From positions 1 through 12,952 of the forward strand of contig JAJYWG010000517.1 of NCBI GenBank assembly GCA_021791615.1: a DNA stretch of 12,952 nt, in the 5' to 3' direction. Under the pieces are notes generated by a model that saw only the letters and a list, made by a program, of their open reading frames with translations, was not told the DNA's origin and did no database searches. Shown here in pieces: positions 6,752-12,952 of the stretch. Every line of letters starts with the position of its first letter. Positions within the stretch are counted from its first letter, which is position 1. Position numbers and translations under genes: made by a program. The DNA comes from Actinomycetes bacterium. GTDB taxonomy: Bacteria > Actinomycetota > Acidimicrobiia > Acidimicrobiales > RAAP-2.

Positions 6752-7752
6752 TGGGCGAGGGCGGCGCGGGACAAGCGAGGCCGACCGCCTCGATCGTGAT
6801 TGTCAGCAAGGACGAGCCCGCGATAGCGGCGACGCTGGCCGGGCTGGGCCCGGAAGTCGCGCTTGCGGTGCCGGACGTCCTCGCCGAAGTAGAGGTGGTT
6901 GTGGTCGATGCTTCCCGGGGCCGGCTCGCGGAAATCCGGCACGCGTTCCCGGAGGTCCGCTGGATCGACTTCGAGCCTCCGGCGGGCGCACGGATCACCA
7001 TCGCGCATCAGCGCAACGTGGGCGTACGGGCCGCGGCCGGGGACATCATCGTCTTCACGGACTGCGGATGCGTGCCAGAGCCGGCATGGCTTTCGACGCT
7101 CGTCGAACCGATCGTGTCGGGGCAAGAGAGGATGACGTGCGGCAGGGTCGGCGCGACAGGTACGGCCGATCTCTTCGCGCGCGCGCGACTGGACAGACAG
7201 GGCAGGCCCTACCTGAAAGAGTGTCCGACGATCAACGTCGCCTTCGGGAGGGACGTCTTCGACGAGGTCGGGGATTTCGACGAGTCGTTCGAGTACGGTT
7301 CCGACATTGATTTTTCCTGGCGTGCTGTCCACCATGGCGTGCGGATCAAGTACCGGCATGACGCCGTGGTGCTCCACGACTGGGGCAGTCGTAGTCGGCA
7401 GGTGCGGCGTTCCTTTGCGTACGGCAAGGGCCGTGCGCGGCTCTATGCAAAGCACGTGTTCGGTTCAGGCGCCCAGTCGAGCCGAAAGCGGCGCTTTGAC
7501 GAGCACGACGCCGTACCCGTCATGTACTCGCTCTTTCTTCTCGGACTTCCGATCGCGTTGAGGTTCAGGGCGTATCTCCTACTGCTGTTGATCCCGTTGT
7601 GGAGGAGCAGGAGGCAACGGCCGGTGTACACGCTGGTTGACCACCTCGTGCTCGCCGCGGGTGTGCTGGTCGGCGCTTGCGAGCAGGCCCGGACCGCAGT
7701 GGTCAGGCGCGGCGAGGCGAGGTCGCGAGCGCTCCTTGGTAACGGGCCATGA
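6751..7752 (+). CDS. Variant family 2 glycosyltransferase (DCG in place of DxD)
   Basis: The 333-residue protein begins with a GT2 first strand (ASIVIVSKDEP, 13-23). The DDGSxD motif is replaced by VVVVDASRGRL (49-59) and the DxD by FTDCGC (102-107). ARITIAHQRNVGVR (80-93) is highly conserved with the minus-strand gene ending at 9929. The acceptor-side region has INVAFGRDVF (161-170) and GSDIDFSWR (183-191), where the acidic base is expected. FAYGKGRARLY (222-232) is followed by one or two hydrophobic segments (about 255-282). It is probably a membrane-associated glycosyltransferase with an unusual metal or donor site. The GTG start overlaps the previous stop by one base. The last 50 bp overlap, tail to tail, the minus-strand GT4 gene. 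Confidence 0.85.
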   Translation: MGEGGAGQARPTASIVIVSKDEPAIAATLAGLGPEVALAVPDVLAEVEVVVVDASRGRLAEIRHAFPEVRWIDFEPPAGARITIAHQRNVGVRAAAGDIIVFTDCGCVPEPAWLSTLVEPIVSGQERMTCGRVGATGTADLFARARLDRQGRPYLKECPTINVAFGRDVFDEVGDFDESFEYGSDIDFSWRAVHHGVRIKYRHDAVVLHDWGSRSRQVRRSFAYGKGRARLYAKHVFGSGAQSSRKRRFDEHDAVPVMYSLFLLGLPIALRFRAYLLLLLIPLWRSRRQRPVYTLVDHLVLAAGVLVGACEQARTAVVRRGEARSRALLGNGP

Positions 7753-8881
7753 GCTGTTCCGCGACCTGCGCGAAGGTGATCGAGTCATGGACGGCCCGCA
7801 TGCGGGCAGACAAGGTCGCACGGAGCTCGGGATCGCGTGCGAGGCGCCCGACCGCGTCGGCGAGCTCGGGAGCACTCCCTGGCGAGACGAAGAGCGCGGC
7901 GTCGCCGAGTGTCTCCTCGAGCCCGGGCAGGCGGCTCGCGACGACGGGTACTGCCGCCGCCACCAGTAGATTGAGAACGCCGCTCTGGGTCGCGTCTGTG
8001 TAGGGAAGGACCGCGCACCACGCGCTCCTGAGCAGGACGTCGAGGTCTTCCTGCTCGACGTAGCCCATGAACCGGACGACATCGCTGAGCCCAGCCTTCG
8101 CGACGGCGTCATGGAGCGCGCGCTCGTAGGCACGGTCCTTGTGCTCAAAATGGCGGAACAGACCGGCTCGAGGGCGCACCGAGCCGGCAATCAACACCTG
8201 CCTGTTGTCGAGCGGAGCCTGGCTACGCTCGCAGAGATCGGCGACCGCTGCGATCAGGTGCTCGATACCCTTGTGCGGGTGCAGGTACCCAAAGAGGAGC
8301 ACGGGCGGTGCGGATAGATCGAGGCGCGCGAACAACCTGTCTCGTTCCGCGTCGCTCGGCTCGCGGATCGAGTCGGGAGCGCCGTGCGGCATAACGGCAA
8401 TCTCGGCACTGGCAATTCCGCAGCGCCCGATGAGTAGGGTACGGGCCTCGGACGTGTACACGACAAGCCCATCTGCGATCCGAGCGAGTGCACGATACAT
8501 GAAGACGCCGAGCGGCCCAAGGAGGACCGTGTCGCGGCGGACCTCATGCAGGGTGATGAAGAGCCTCGCACCACGCGACCTGCGGACGAAAAGACCCGCC
8601 GCAATTGCCCATATCCAGGCAAGGCCGAGTGCTGGTATGTTAAACTGATAGTGCAAGACGTCAGGACCAGATCGCAGCAGCGCACGCGTCGTGCGGAGCA
8701 GGCAGAACGGGTTGGCGGAGAGCTCGCGCATCACGCGGTGCTCGTCGGTGTCGACGTAGCGGCCTCGGCGAGTCAAGACTTCGACCTGAGCAGCCGGAGT
8801 GAGGGCGTCAGCTATGTTCCGGATGTGAATGCCTATCCCATCCGGCTGCGGCGGGTAGGGCCCAACCATGACGACCTTCAT
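7703..8881 (-). CDS. Family 4-like glycosyltransferase (GT-B) without a classical EX7E motif
   Basis: This 392-residue GT-B protein starts with KVVMVGPYPPQPDGIGIHI, a typical GT4 opening with a Gly-rich loop. FITLHEVRRD (about 108-117), VMPHGAPD (163-170) and FGYLHPHKGIEHLI (197-210) mark the linker and the start of the donor-binding domain. Where most GT4s have E..G.v..EA, this one has DATQSGVLNLLVAAAVPVV (about 296-314), so both glutamates are replaced. Similar SGVL...A variants occur in GT4-like proteins, so this need not mean loss of activity. The ATG at 8881 precedes a good first beta strand. The gene is alone on its strand, reads away from the 190-bp divergent region and converges with the plus-strand operon, overlapping it by 50 bp. 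Confidence 0.85.
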   Translation of the reverse strand: MKVVMVGPYPPQPDGIGIHIRNIADALTPAAQVEVLTRRGRYVDTDEHRVMRELSANPFCLLRTTRALLRSGPDVLHYQFNIPALGLAWIWAIAAGLFVRRSRGARLFITLHEVRRDTVLLGPLGVFMYRALARIADGLVVYTSEARTLLIGRCGIASAEIAVMPHGAPDSIREPSDAERDRLFARLDLSAPPVLLFGYLHPHKGIEHLIAAVADLCERSQAPLDNRQVLIAGSVRPRAGLFRHFEHKDRAYERALHDAVAKAGLSDVVRFMGYVEQEDLDVLLRSAWCAVLPYTDATQSGVLNLLVAAAVPVVASRLPGLEETLGDAALFVSPGSAPELADAVGRLARDPELRATLSARMRAVHDSITFAQVAEQLMARYQGALATSPRRA

Positions 8882-9071
8882 CTCGGAGTTAACCGGTGAG
8901 GCCCAGGGTCGTACGTACGCGACCGGGCTTGGATGTGGTGTCGGGGGCGCCCGTGATCCGCGAGATCGCAGCTGCGGGCATGATCGCTACTCTACCTGGC
9001 GTGCTTTCGTTGTCCTCGCGTGTAGGGCGTGCTAACGGCGAAGGACACCAGGGGAAGATCGGGACGACGGG
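8882..9071. promoter_or_regulatory. Divergent intergenic region between two glycosyltransferase genes
   Basis: These 190 bp separate the starts of the minus-strand GT4 (8881) and the plus-strand GT-A gene (9072), so promoters for both should lie here. TACTCT at 8988-8993 fits a plus-strand TANNNT box, but it lacks a clear -35 partner. GGGGAAG at 9051-9057 and GACGGG at 9065-9070 are weak ribosome-binding candidates for the plus gene. I see no convincing ORF or RNA gene. Confidence 0.4.
8907..8924. promoter_or_regulatory. Inverted repeat around a perfect palindrome, possible operator
   Basis: GGTCG (8907-8911) and CGACC (8920-8924) flank TACGTACG, and the inner CGTACGTACG (8910-8919) is itself a perfect 10-bp palindrome. 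It lies 26 bp upstream of the minus-strand GT4 start, inside the divergent region, where a dimeric regulator could bind. No regulator gene is present in the window. A short palindrome like this can arise by chance. Confidence 0.3.
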
Positions 9072-9932
9072 ATGAGCGTGTCGCTCGCAGTAGTTATCCC
9101 CGCGGGACCGGCCGACGACGTCGTCGACACGGTCGAGAGCGTCTTGGCCTACACCGAGCCGCCGCGGCTGGTCGTCGTGATCGACGACACCGGCCGTGAC
9201 GTGGCCGGGACGCTCCGGTCCATGTCCCACGAGATCCACGTGCTCCCGCCCCCGCCGGGTCGCCAGGGTTGGAACGCGCGGATCTGGCTGAATGTCGCGA
9301 TCGGCTACCGGCACGCCCTGGCGGCTGCGAGCTTCGACGTGCTGTTGCGACTGGACGCGGATGCGTTGATAATCGGGGCGGGGCTGGCAGAAGCTGCCGC
9401 GGAGCGCTTTGCTCGTGACCAACGCATCGGGATGCTCGGCTCGAGTAGGCTCGGCATGGACGGTAGGACGAGAGACCTATCTTGGCCAGCGGCCGCGCTG
9501 AGGCGGGAGTGCGGTGTGCGCGGTCTGGACCGTCCGGTAATGCGGCGTGCCCTTCGCGCGCTTCGCCGCGAGGCGAGGAAGCACGGCTACGAGGACGGAG
9601 AGCACGCGCTGGGAGCAGCCTACCTCCAGCCGGCGGGCGCAGTTCGGACCATTGCCGAGAGAGGCTGGCTCGAGCTGGCGGGGCTGGAGCGCACAAGCCT
9701 CGCCGACGACCATCTCCTGGGGTTGATGACTGTGGCGGCTGGTTTCCAGATCGGGGAGTTCGGTGGCCCGGACGATCCGCTGGCGCTTGGGTGGAAGTCG
9801 CTGCCCGCGAACCCGGAAGAGCTGCTGGCCCGAGGCAAGCTCGCGACACACTCCGTCCGCGGATGGGCGAATCTCGATGAGCAGGAGATCAGGGCCCAGT
9901 TCCGGCGGGCGCGAGAGGCTCGACGGCCCTAA
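9072..9932 (+). CDS. GT-A-fold glycosyltransferase (family 2-like) with DAD motif
   Basis: The 286-residue protein has a GT-A opening (LAVVIPAGPADDVVDTVESVL), a donor-binding strand VVVIDDTG (34-41) and a clear metal-binding DxD in LLRLDADAL (91-99). GAAYLQPAGAV (181-191) takes the place of the acceptor-side GA.. loop, and LADDHLLGL (210-218) supplies acidic residues where the catalytic base is expected. KLATHSVRGWAN (256-267) is probably a C-terminal conserved element. There are no membrane segments, unlike the other GT2 proteins here, so it is probably soluble. ATG 9072 is the natural start before the first strand. It is the only plus-strand gene between minus-strand genes, and its TAA overlaps the stop of the convergent gene by 4 bp (9929-9932). 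Confidence 0.82.
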   Translation: MSVSLAVVIPAGPADDVVDTVESVLAYTEPPRLVVVIDDTGRDVAGTLRSMSHEIHVLPPPPGRQGWNARIWLNVAIGYRHALAAASFDVLLRLDADALIIGAGLAEAAAERFARDQRIGMLGSSRLGMDGRTRDLSWPAAALRRECGVRGLDRPVMRRALRALRREARKHGYEDGEHALGAAYLQPAGAVRTIAERGWLELAGLERTSLADDHLLGLMTVAAGFQIGEFGGPDDPLALGWKSLPANPEELLARGKLATHSVRGWANLDEQEIRAQFRRAREARRP

Positions 9933-10807
9933 CGATAGAGCCCGGTCACCTCGGCGAGGACACCCGCCCCTTGGACGAGGTGGTCTATCAGGACCCTGAA
10001 GGGTAGATCCTCGTGCCGGTTCCGCCATAGCGGGACGAGTAGCAGGAGTGGGTACGCACGGTACTTTAGGGTGAGCGGCAAGAAGAGCAGGAAGATCGGG
10101 TAGACGATCGCGACCGGATGCTCCCGGAGCGCGTTCTTCAGGCGGTTGGGGTGCTTGCGATAGAGGCGTGCCCAGCCGACGCCGTACACGAAGGCTCGGC
10201 GGAGCTGGCGGCGCAGGTCTCCCCACTGGTGCTCGACCACCGCATCGGGGACCCACCGGATGCGATACCCGTGCTCGGTGAGTCGCCAGGAGAAGTCGAG
10301 GTCCTCGCCCGCGCCGAAGTCCTCGTCGAAGCCGCCGACGGCATCGAACGCATCGCGCCGGAACGCCATGTTGATTGTGGCGCCGGCGGAGACGTAGCGG
10401 TCTGTTGTGTTGCCCCACCACCTGCTCCCGGAGTAGACGTTTGACTCAGGAGACACCGCCGGACCGCAGGTGACGGCCTCGCCTTCCTCGAGGATCGGAG
10501 TGAGGAGATACCGCAGCCAGTCCTTTCCAGGAATGCAGCCGGAGTCCGTGAAGACGACGACGTCTCCCGTCGACTCGCGCACCCCGATGTTCCGCTGGTG
10601 GGGAATGGTTATGCGTACGCCGCTCGGCTGGTGGTAGTCGCGCCACTCGACCCATGGATGGGCGATACGGATCTGCTCGAGGCGCCCCTCGGACGCGTCG
10701 ACGACCACGACCTCGTCGAGCGGTCCCGTCCCCGGGCGCGCGATGGCGTCCAGAGTGTCGGCAAGGCCAGCTTCGTCCTTGTTCACTATGACCAAGGAGA
10801 TCTTCAC
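9929..10807 (-). CDS. Variant family 2 glycosyltransferase (DSG in place of DxD), paralogue of the gene at 6751-7752
   Basis: With the GTG at 10807 the product has 292 residues. The layout matches the 6751-7752 protein throughout: ISLVIVNKDE, VVVVDASEGRL (33-43), VRITIPHQRNIGVR (64-77), VVFTDSGC (84-91), TINMAFRRDAF (144-154), GAGEDLDFSWR (165-175), VYGVGWARLY (207-216) and a hydrophobic C-terminal segment (about 232-262). The canonical DDGSxD and DxD are replaced as in the paralogue, while the ED motif is intact here. It is probably a membrane-associated sugar transferase. The GTG forms a GTGA overlap with an upstream reading frame (stop at 10804-10806), which favours 10807 over the TTG at 10816. 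Its 3' end overlaps the plus-strand gene by 4 bp. Confidence 0.86.
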   Translation of the reverse strand: MKISLVIVNKDEAGLADTLDAIARPGTGPLDEVVVVDASEGRLEQIRIAHPWVEWRDYHQPSGVRITIPHQRNIGVRESTGDVVVFTDSGCIPGKDWLRYLLTPILEEGEAVTCGPAVSPESNVYSGSRWWGNTTDRYVSAGATINMAFRRDAFDAVGGFDEDFGAGEDLDFSWRLTEHGYRIRWVPDAVVEHQWGDLRRQLRRAFVYGVGWARLYRKHPNRLKNALREHPVAIVYPIFLLFLPLTLKYRAYPLLLLVPLWRNRHEDLPFRVLIDHLVQGAGVLAEVTGLYR

Positions 10808-10926
10808 GTGACACAACGATAGTCAACCTGAGTCGGGCCGATCGAGTCCGCGGTCGGCCCTTCCGCGTCGTAGGGCGGCGGTACCGGCACGCATGGTGGT
10901 GACACAGTCCCCGCCTGAGCGATCAC
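10804..10926 (-). CDS. Possible small ORF, or frameshifted tail of the upstream hydrolase gene
   Basis: After the hydrolase stop (10957-10955), the +1 frame stays open to a TGA at 10806-10804 that overlaps the GTG of the next gene as GTGA. Read from a GTG at 10926 it encodes 40 residues with a proline-rich core (PPCVPVPPPYD). Counting from just after the hydrolase stop, about 76% of codons in this frame end in G or C, as in real genes here. It could be a coupled small ORF, or the original C-terminus of the hydrolase lost to a one-base frameshift. Against it: no ribosome-binding site is visible, and the strong hairpin at 10835-10860 lies inside it. I recognise no family. Confidence 0.25.
   Translation of the reverse strand: MIAQAGTVSPPCVPVPPPYDAEGPTADSIGPTQVDYRCVT
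10835..10860 (-). terminator. Strong GC-rich hairpin between hydrolase and GT2 genes
   Basis: GGGCCGATCG (10835-10844) pairs with CGGTCGGCCC (10851-10860) over 10 bp with one wobble, around a 6-nt loop. On the minus strand it lies 95 bp after the hydrolase stop and 28 bp before the GT2 start at 10807. No U-tract follows. It could attenuate or end transcription between the two genes, or structure the leader of the GT2 message. Confidence 0.45.
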
Positions 10927-10954
10927 GAGGAGGTTGGCGGCGGGGTCCGTCTCC

Positions 10955-12037
10955 TCAGCCGAACGCGTGGCGGTACGCGGCGAGCGCTTTCGGCGTGGAC
11001 GGGCCAAGTTGCACCACACCGTTGGCGCCGGAGTCGAAGTACGACTGGAAGGCGACATCGTGGTTCTGTACGTAAGTCGCGATGCCTTCCACGTAGTACG
11101 GGTCATCCGCCAGCCCGTTCGGGCTCGCGAGGAGACCCCACTCTGGGATGCTCATCGGCTTGCCCTTCTTCTCGGCGAAGGCCGTGATCTGGGCGAGGCC
11201 ATACGATTCCGTGTACAAGAGGTGCCAGCTCCATGCCGACGGGCCCGGAAGCTGCGTGGCGCAATCCGCGTTGTACAGGTCAACGCCGATGATGTCGACA
11301 TAAGCGTTGCCTGGGTAGTAGTTCGAGAGCGGCAGGGCGTTGGTGCAGGCGTTGGGGTTCCAGTCGAAGAGGAAGTGTGCGCCGCGGACCGATCGCATCG
11401 CCGCGACCTCCTGATCGAAGCATTGCGCCCAGGCGTGCTGCTCGGCCGAGGTCTGTCCTACGTAGTCCTGCTCCCAGCCGCCGTTTGCCTCTTTGCCTAG
11501 TCGAATCACCGACCATCCGAGGCCTGCAGACACGAGAGCCCGTGCGAATCGCCGCGCATAGCCGTTGAACTGCCCCGCGGCGCACGGCTGCTCCCAGGTA
11601 ATGGGGTCGGGGTCGTTGGTGAGGGATTGGGGAATGAGATCCTCCGAGACGATGAGGGTACGCTGCCGCCGGTCCGCGGCCACCCATTCGGGAATACCAG
11701 AGTTCGCGTGGGTGATCCACGGGTCCATCCACTGGGACCACGTTGGGTCTGCGTCGGAGAAGGTCTCCAGGCATCGAAAGTCGATGCCGGTGGCCTGCTC
11801 GGCAGCACGGAGGCCGGCCTTCCAGGTGCCGGATCCCGTCGAGATGCAGACGGCCTTGGAATTGCCCGCTTGGACGAGCGCGACTGGCCTGGCTGGCAAC
11901 CGACTGACGTCCAAGCGGACCCCGGGCGACACGCTCTGCGCTCTCACGACGACAGAGGTGAATATCACCACTATCGCCGTCAATGCGAGGACGCTCAGTG
12001 GCGGACGACCGCGCGCCGCATGTGCTCTTCTGCCCAC
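10955..12037 (-). CDS. Secreted GH26-like glycoside hydrolase (TIM barrel)
   Basis: The 360-residue protein begins with a basic n-region (MGRRAHAARGR) and a hydrophobic stretch (SVLALTAIVVIFTSVVVRA, 15-33), a signal peptide or anchor with possible cleavage after VRA. The rest reads as a clan-A TIM barrel. IRLGKEANGGWEQ (178-190) places E183 where GH26 enzymes have the acid/base in H/KE-x-N-x-x-W. DIIGVDLY (248-255) is a barrel strand. MSIPEWGL (295-302) gives E299 as the likely nucleophile. GH26 enzymes cleave beta-mannans or related beta-glycans; here the target may be the cluster's own polymer, for trimming or release (inference). Cys64, Cys89, Cys152, Cys206, Cys231 and Cys259 could form disulfides outside the cell. 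GTG 12037 lies 14 bp after the upstream GT4 stop, so they are co-transcribed. Confidence 0.75.
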   Translation of the reverse strand: MGRRAHAARGRPPLSVLALTAIVVIFTSVVVRAQSVSPGVRLDVSRLPARPVALVQAGNSKAVCISTGSGTWKAGLRAAEQATGIDFRCLETFSDADPTWSQWMDPWITHANSGIPEWVAADRRQRTLIVSEDLIPQSLTNDPDPITWEQPCAAGQFNGYARRFARALVSAGLGWSVIRLGKEANGGWEQDYVGQTSAEQHAWAQCFDQEVAAMRSVRGAHFLFDWNPNACTNALPLSNYYPGNAYVDIIGVDLYNADCATQLPGPSAWSWHLLYTESYGLAQITAFAEKKGKPMSIPEWGLLASPNGLADDPYYVEGIATYVQNHDVAFQSYFDSGANGVVQLGPSTPKALAAYRHAFG

Positions 12038-12051
12038 TGCCCCATCATCGT

Positions 12052-12952
12052 CTATCGGCGCGTGACAATCTCGTCGTAGAGGCGCTGCGTGGCCAGGGCG
12101 ACCGAGGTCCAGTCCGTGGCGCTGACGTAGGCGCGCGCAGCGTCGCTCATCGCGCGTCGCTCGTGTGCGGGCATCAGGGCGCAGCGAGCGAGTGCCGAGG
12201 CGAGATCGTCCTCGCCAGGCCGGTAGCGGATCACGCAGCGCTCCGGAAGGTCACTGAGGTTCTCAAGTTCCGGCACGATCACAGGCACTCCGAAGGCAAG
12301 GGCAGTGAGCACGGCAGAGCTGTTCGTGATCTCGAGGAAGGGCAGCGCGGCAAAATCTGCCGCCGCGAGGAGCAGCCTGAGATCCTCGTCGCTGATCCTC
12401 TCCAGACGCAATGTCGCTCTCGATCCCGCGACCTGAGCCGCTTCGAGTACCACGTGCCGATAGGCGTCGTCTCGGCATGCGCCGGCGACGACGACCTTCA
12501 CCCGAGGCTGCTCAGGAAGACGCGCCACTGCTCGGAGCAGGATGTCTACGCCCTTGTATGGCTCGACCTTGCCGACCGAGACGACGAGGCAGTCTTGGTC
12601 GTCGAGGTCAAGCACTTGCCTTGCCAATCCACGCGCCGGCACCTCTGTGTCGGGTGATAGGTACGGACCGAACGGCACGACTCGTACGTCACGCGCGCCG
12701 CGCCGGGCGAGATCACGTGCCGACGCCGGAGACAAGGCGATGACCGCGTCCGCCCTCCGGAGCAGGATCGCGAGTGCTCGATCGTCGTCGTGGAACACTC
12801 GCTCGTGTGATACGACGTCGTGGGCCGTCCAGAGGATGCGGTACCCGAGCGCATGGGCCACGTCCAGGTAGAGGTGGAACCACCACTGCATGACGATCCG
12901 GGCCGCTGGCACGCCGCGTGCCCACGGAAGGCTGAATTTGAACAGCCAGTGG
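12052..12952 (-). CDS. Family 4-like glycosyltransferase, 5' end outside the window
   Basis: The frame is open through the right edge of the window, giving 299 residues; the missing part is probably only the first strands, because HWLFKFSLPWARG at the edge resembles the HLHW segment normally found about 60-80 residues into such proteins. ILWTAHDVVSHERVF and RVVPFGPYL mark the inter-domain region. VVSVGKVEPYKGVDILLRA is the typical start of the donor-binding domain. At the EX7E position the sequence is EITNSSAVLTALAFGVPVIVPE, where TNSS..L.AL replaces the usual E.FG...EA, a variant seen in some exopolysaccharide GT4-like enzymes. A GTG at 12912 could mimic a start, but the coding pattern continues beyond it. 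It leads the minus-strand group with the hydrolase and GT2 genes. Confidence 0.82.
   Translation of the reverse strand, partial: HWLFKFSLPWARGVPAARIVMQWWFHLYLDVAHALGYRILWTAHDVVSHERVFHDDDRALAILLRRADAVIALSPASARDLARRGARDVRVVPFGPYLSPDTEVPARGLARQVLDLDDQDCLVVSVGKVEPYKGVDILLRAVARLPEQPRVKVVVAGACRDDAYRHVVLEAAQVAGSRATLRLERISDEDLRLLLAAADFAALPFLEITNSSAVLTALAFGVPVIVPELENLSDLPERCVIRYRPGEDDLASALARCALMPAHERRAMSDAARAYVSATDWTSVALATQRLYDEIVTRR

Noticed and set aside
6718..7455. Minus-strand 245-codon frame opposite the variant GT2 gene
   Set aside because: It has no recognisable motif and lies antisense to a protein with conserved GT2 elements and a one-base overlap with its operon partner.
9477..10421. Long minus-strand open frame across two glycosyltransferase genes
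   Set aside because: Composition is Arg/Pro-rich with no domain. Both overlapping frames encode recognised GT-A proteins that end at 9932 and 9929.
10504..10560. DSG in FTDSGC as possible sequencing error of DxD
   Set aside because: The paralogue at 6751-7752 has FTDCGC at the same place in an independent gene, so the loss of the second Asp is a shared subfamily feature.
12910..12912. GTG as the start of the right-edge GT4 gene
   Set aside because: The same frame continues to the window edge with a conserved HWLFKF-like segment, so the gene is cut by the window and does not start here.

Overview
This window is a dense stretch of surface-polysaccharide or glycoconjugate biosynthesis genes from a high-GC bacterium. 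Codon third positions are strongly G/C, GTG starts are common, stop and start codons overlap, and the hairpins after stop codons lack U-tracts. This fits an actinobacterium. The pairing of a DUF2206-type membrane protein with many family 2 and family 4 glycosyltransferases would suit a soil lineage such as Thermoleophilia, but that placement is a guess. I see no tRNA, rRNA, CRISPR array, insertion sequence or phage gene.

Layout. Plus strand, positions 2-7752: the tail of a PIG-L/LmbE-like deacetylase; a diverged GT2-like glycosyltransferase; a small single-pass membrane protein with a DUF1616-like outer domain; and then a tight run of GT4, canonical GT2, DUF2206 multi-pass membrane protein (a likely GT-C-type, lipid-linked-sugar enzyme) and a second, variant GT2. 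In this run each start lies 6 bp from, or overlaps, the stop before it, so it reads as one operon. Minus strand 8881-7703: a GT4, whose 3' end overlaps the plus-strand operon by 50 bp. A 190-bp divergent intergenic region (8882-9071) separates it from a plus-strand GT-A gene (9072-9932). Minus strand 12952-9929, read from right to left: a GT4 cut by the window edge, a secreted GH26-like glycoside hydrolase, a possible small ORF or frameshifted tail, and a variant GT2 paralogous to the one at 6751-7752.

How the genes may work together (inference). The GT2 and GT4 enzymes would build an oligosaccharide at the inner face of the membrane. The DUF2206 protein would act on lipid-linked sugars at or outside the membrane. 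The PIG-L protein could deacetylate an N-acetylated sugar, and the exported GH26-like enzyme could trim or release the polymer. No priming transferase, flippase, polymerase or ABC exporter is visible, so the cluster must continue outside the window or rely on genes elsewhere.

Most unusual points: two paralogous GT2s with DCG/DSG in place of the acidic DxD; two GT4s lacking the usual EX7E glutamates; a standalone DUF1616-like anchored domain in the polysaccharide operon; a possible leaderless small ORF at 1491; and a coding-like 150-bp stretch after the hydrolase gene that ends in a GTGA overlap with the next gene.
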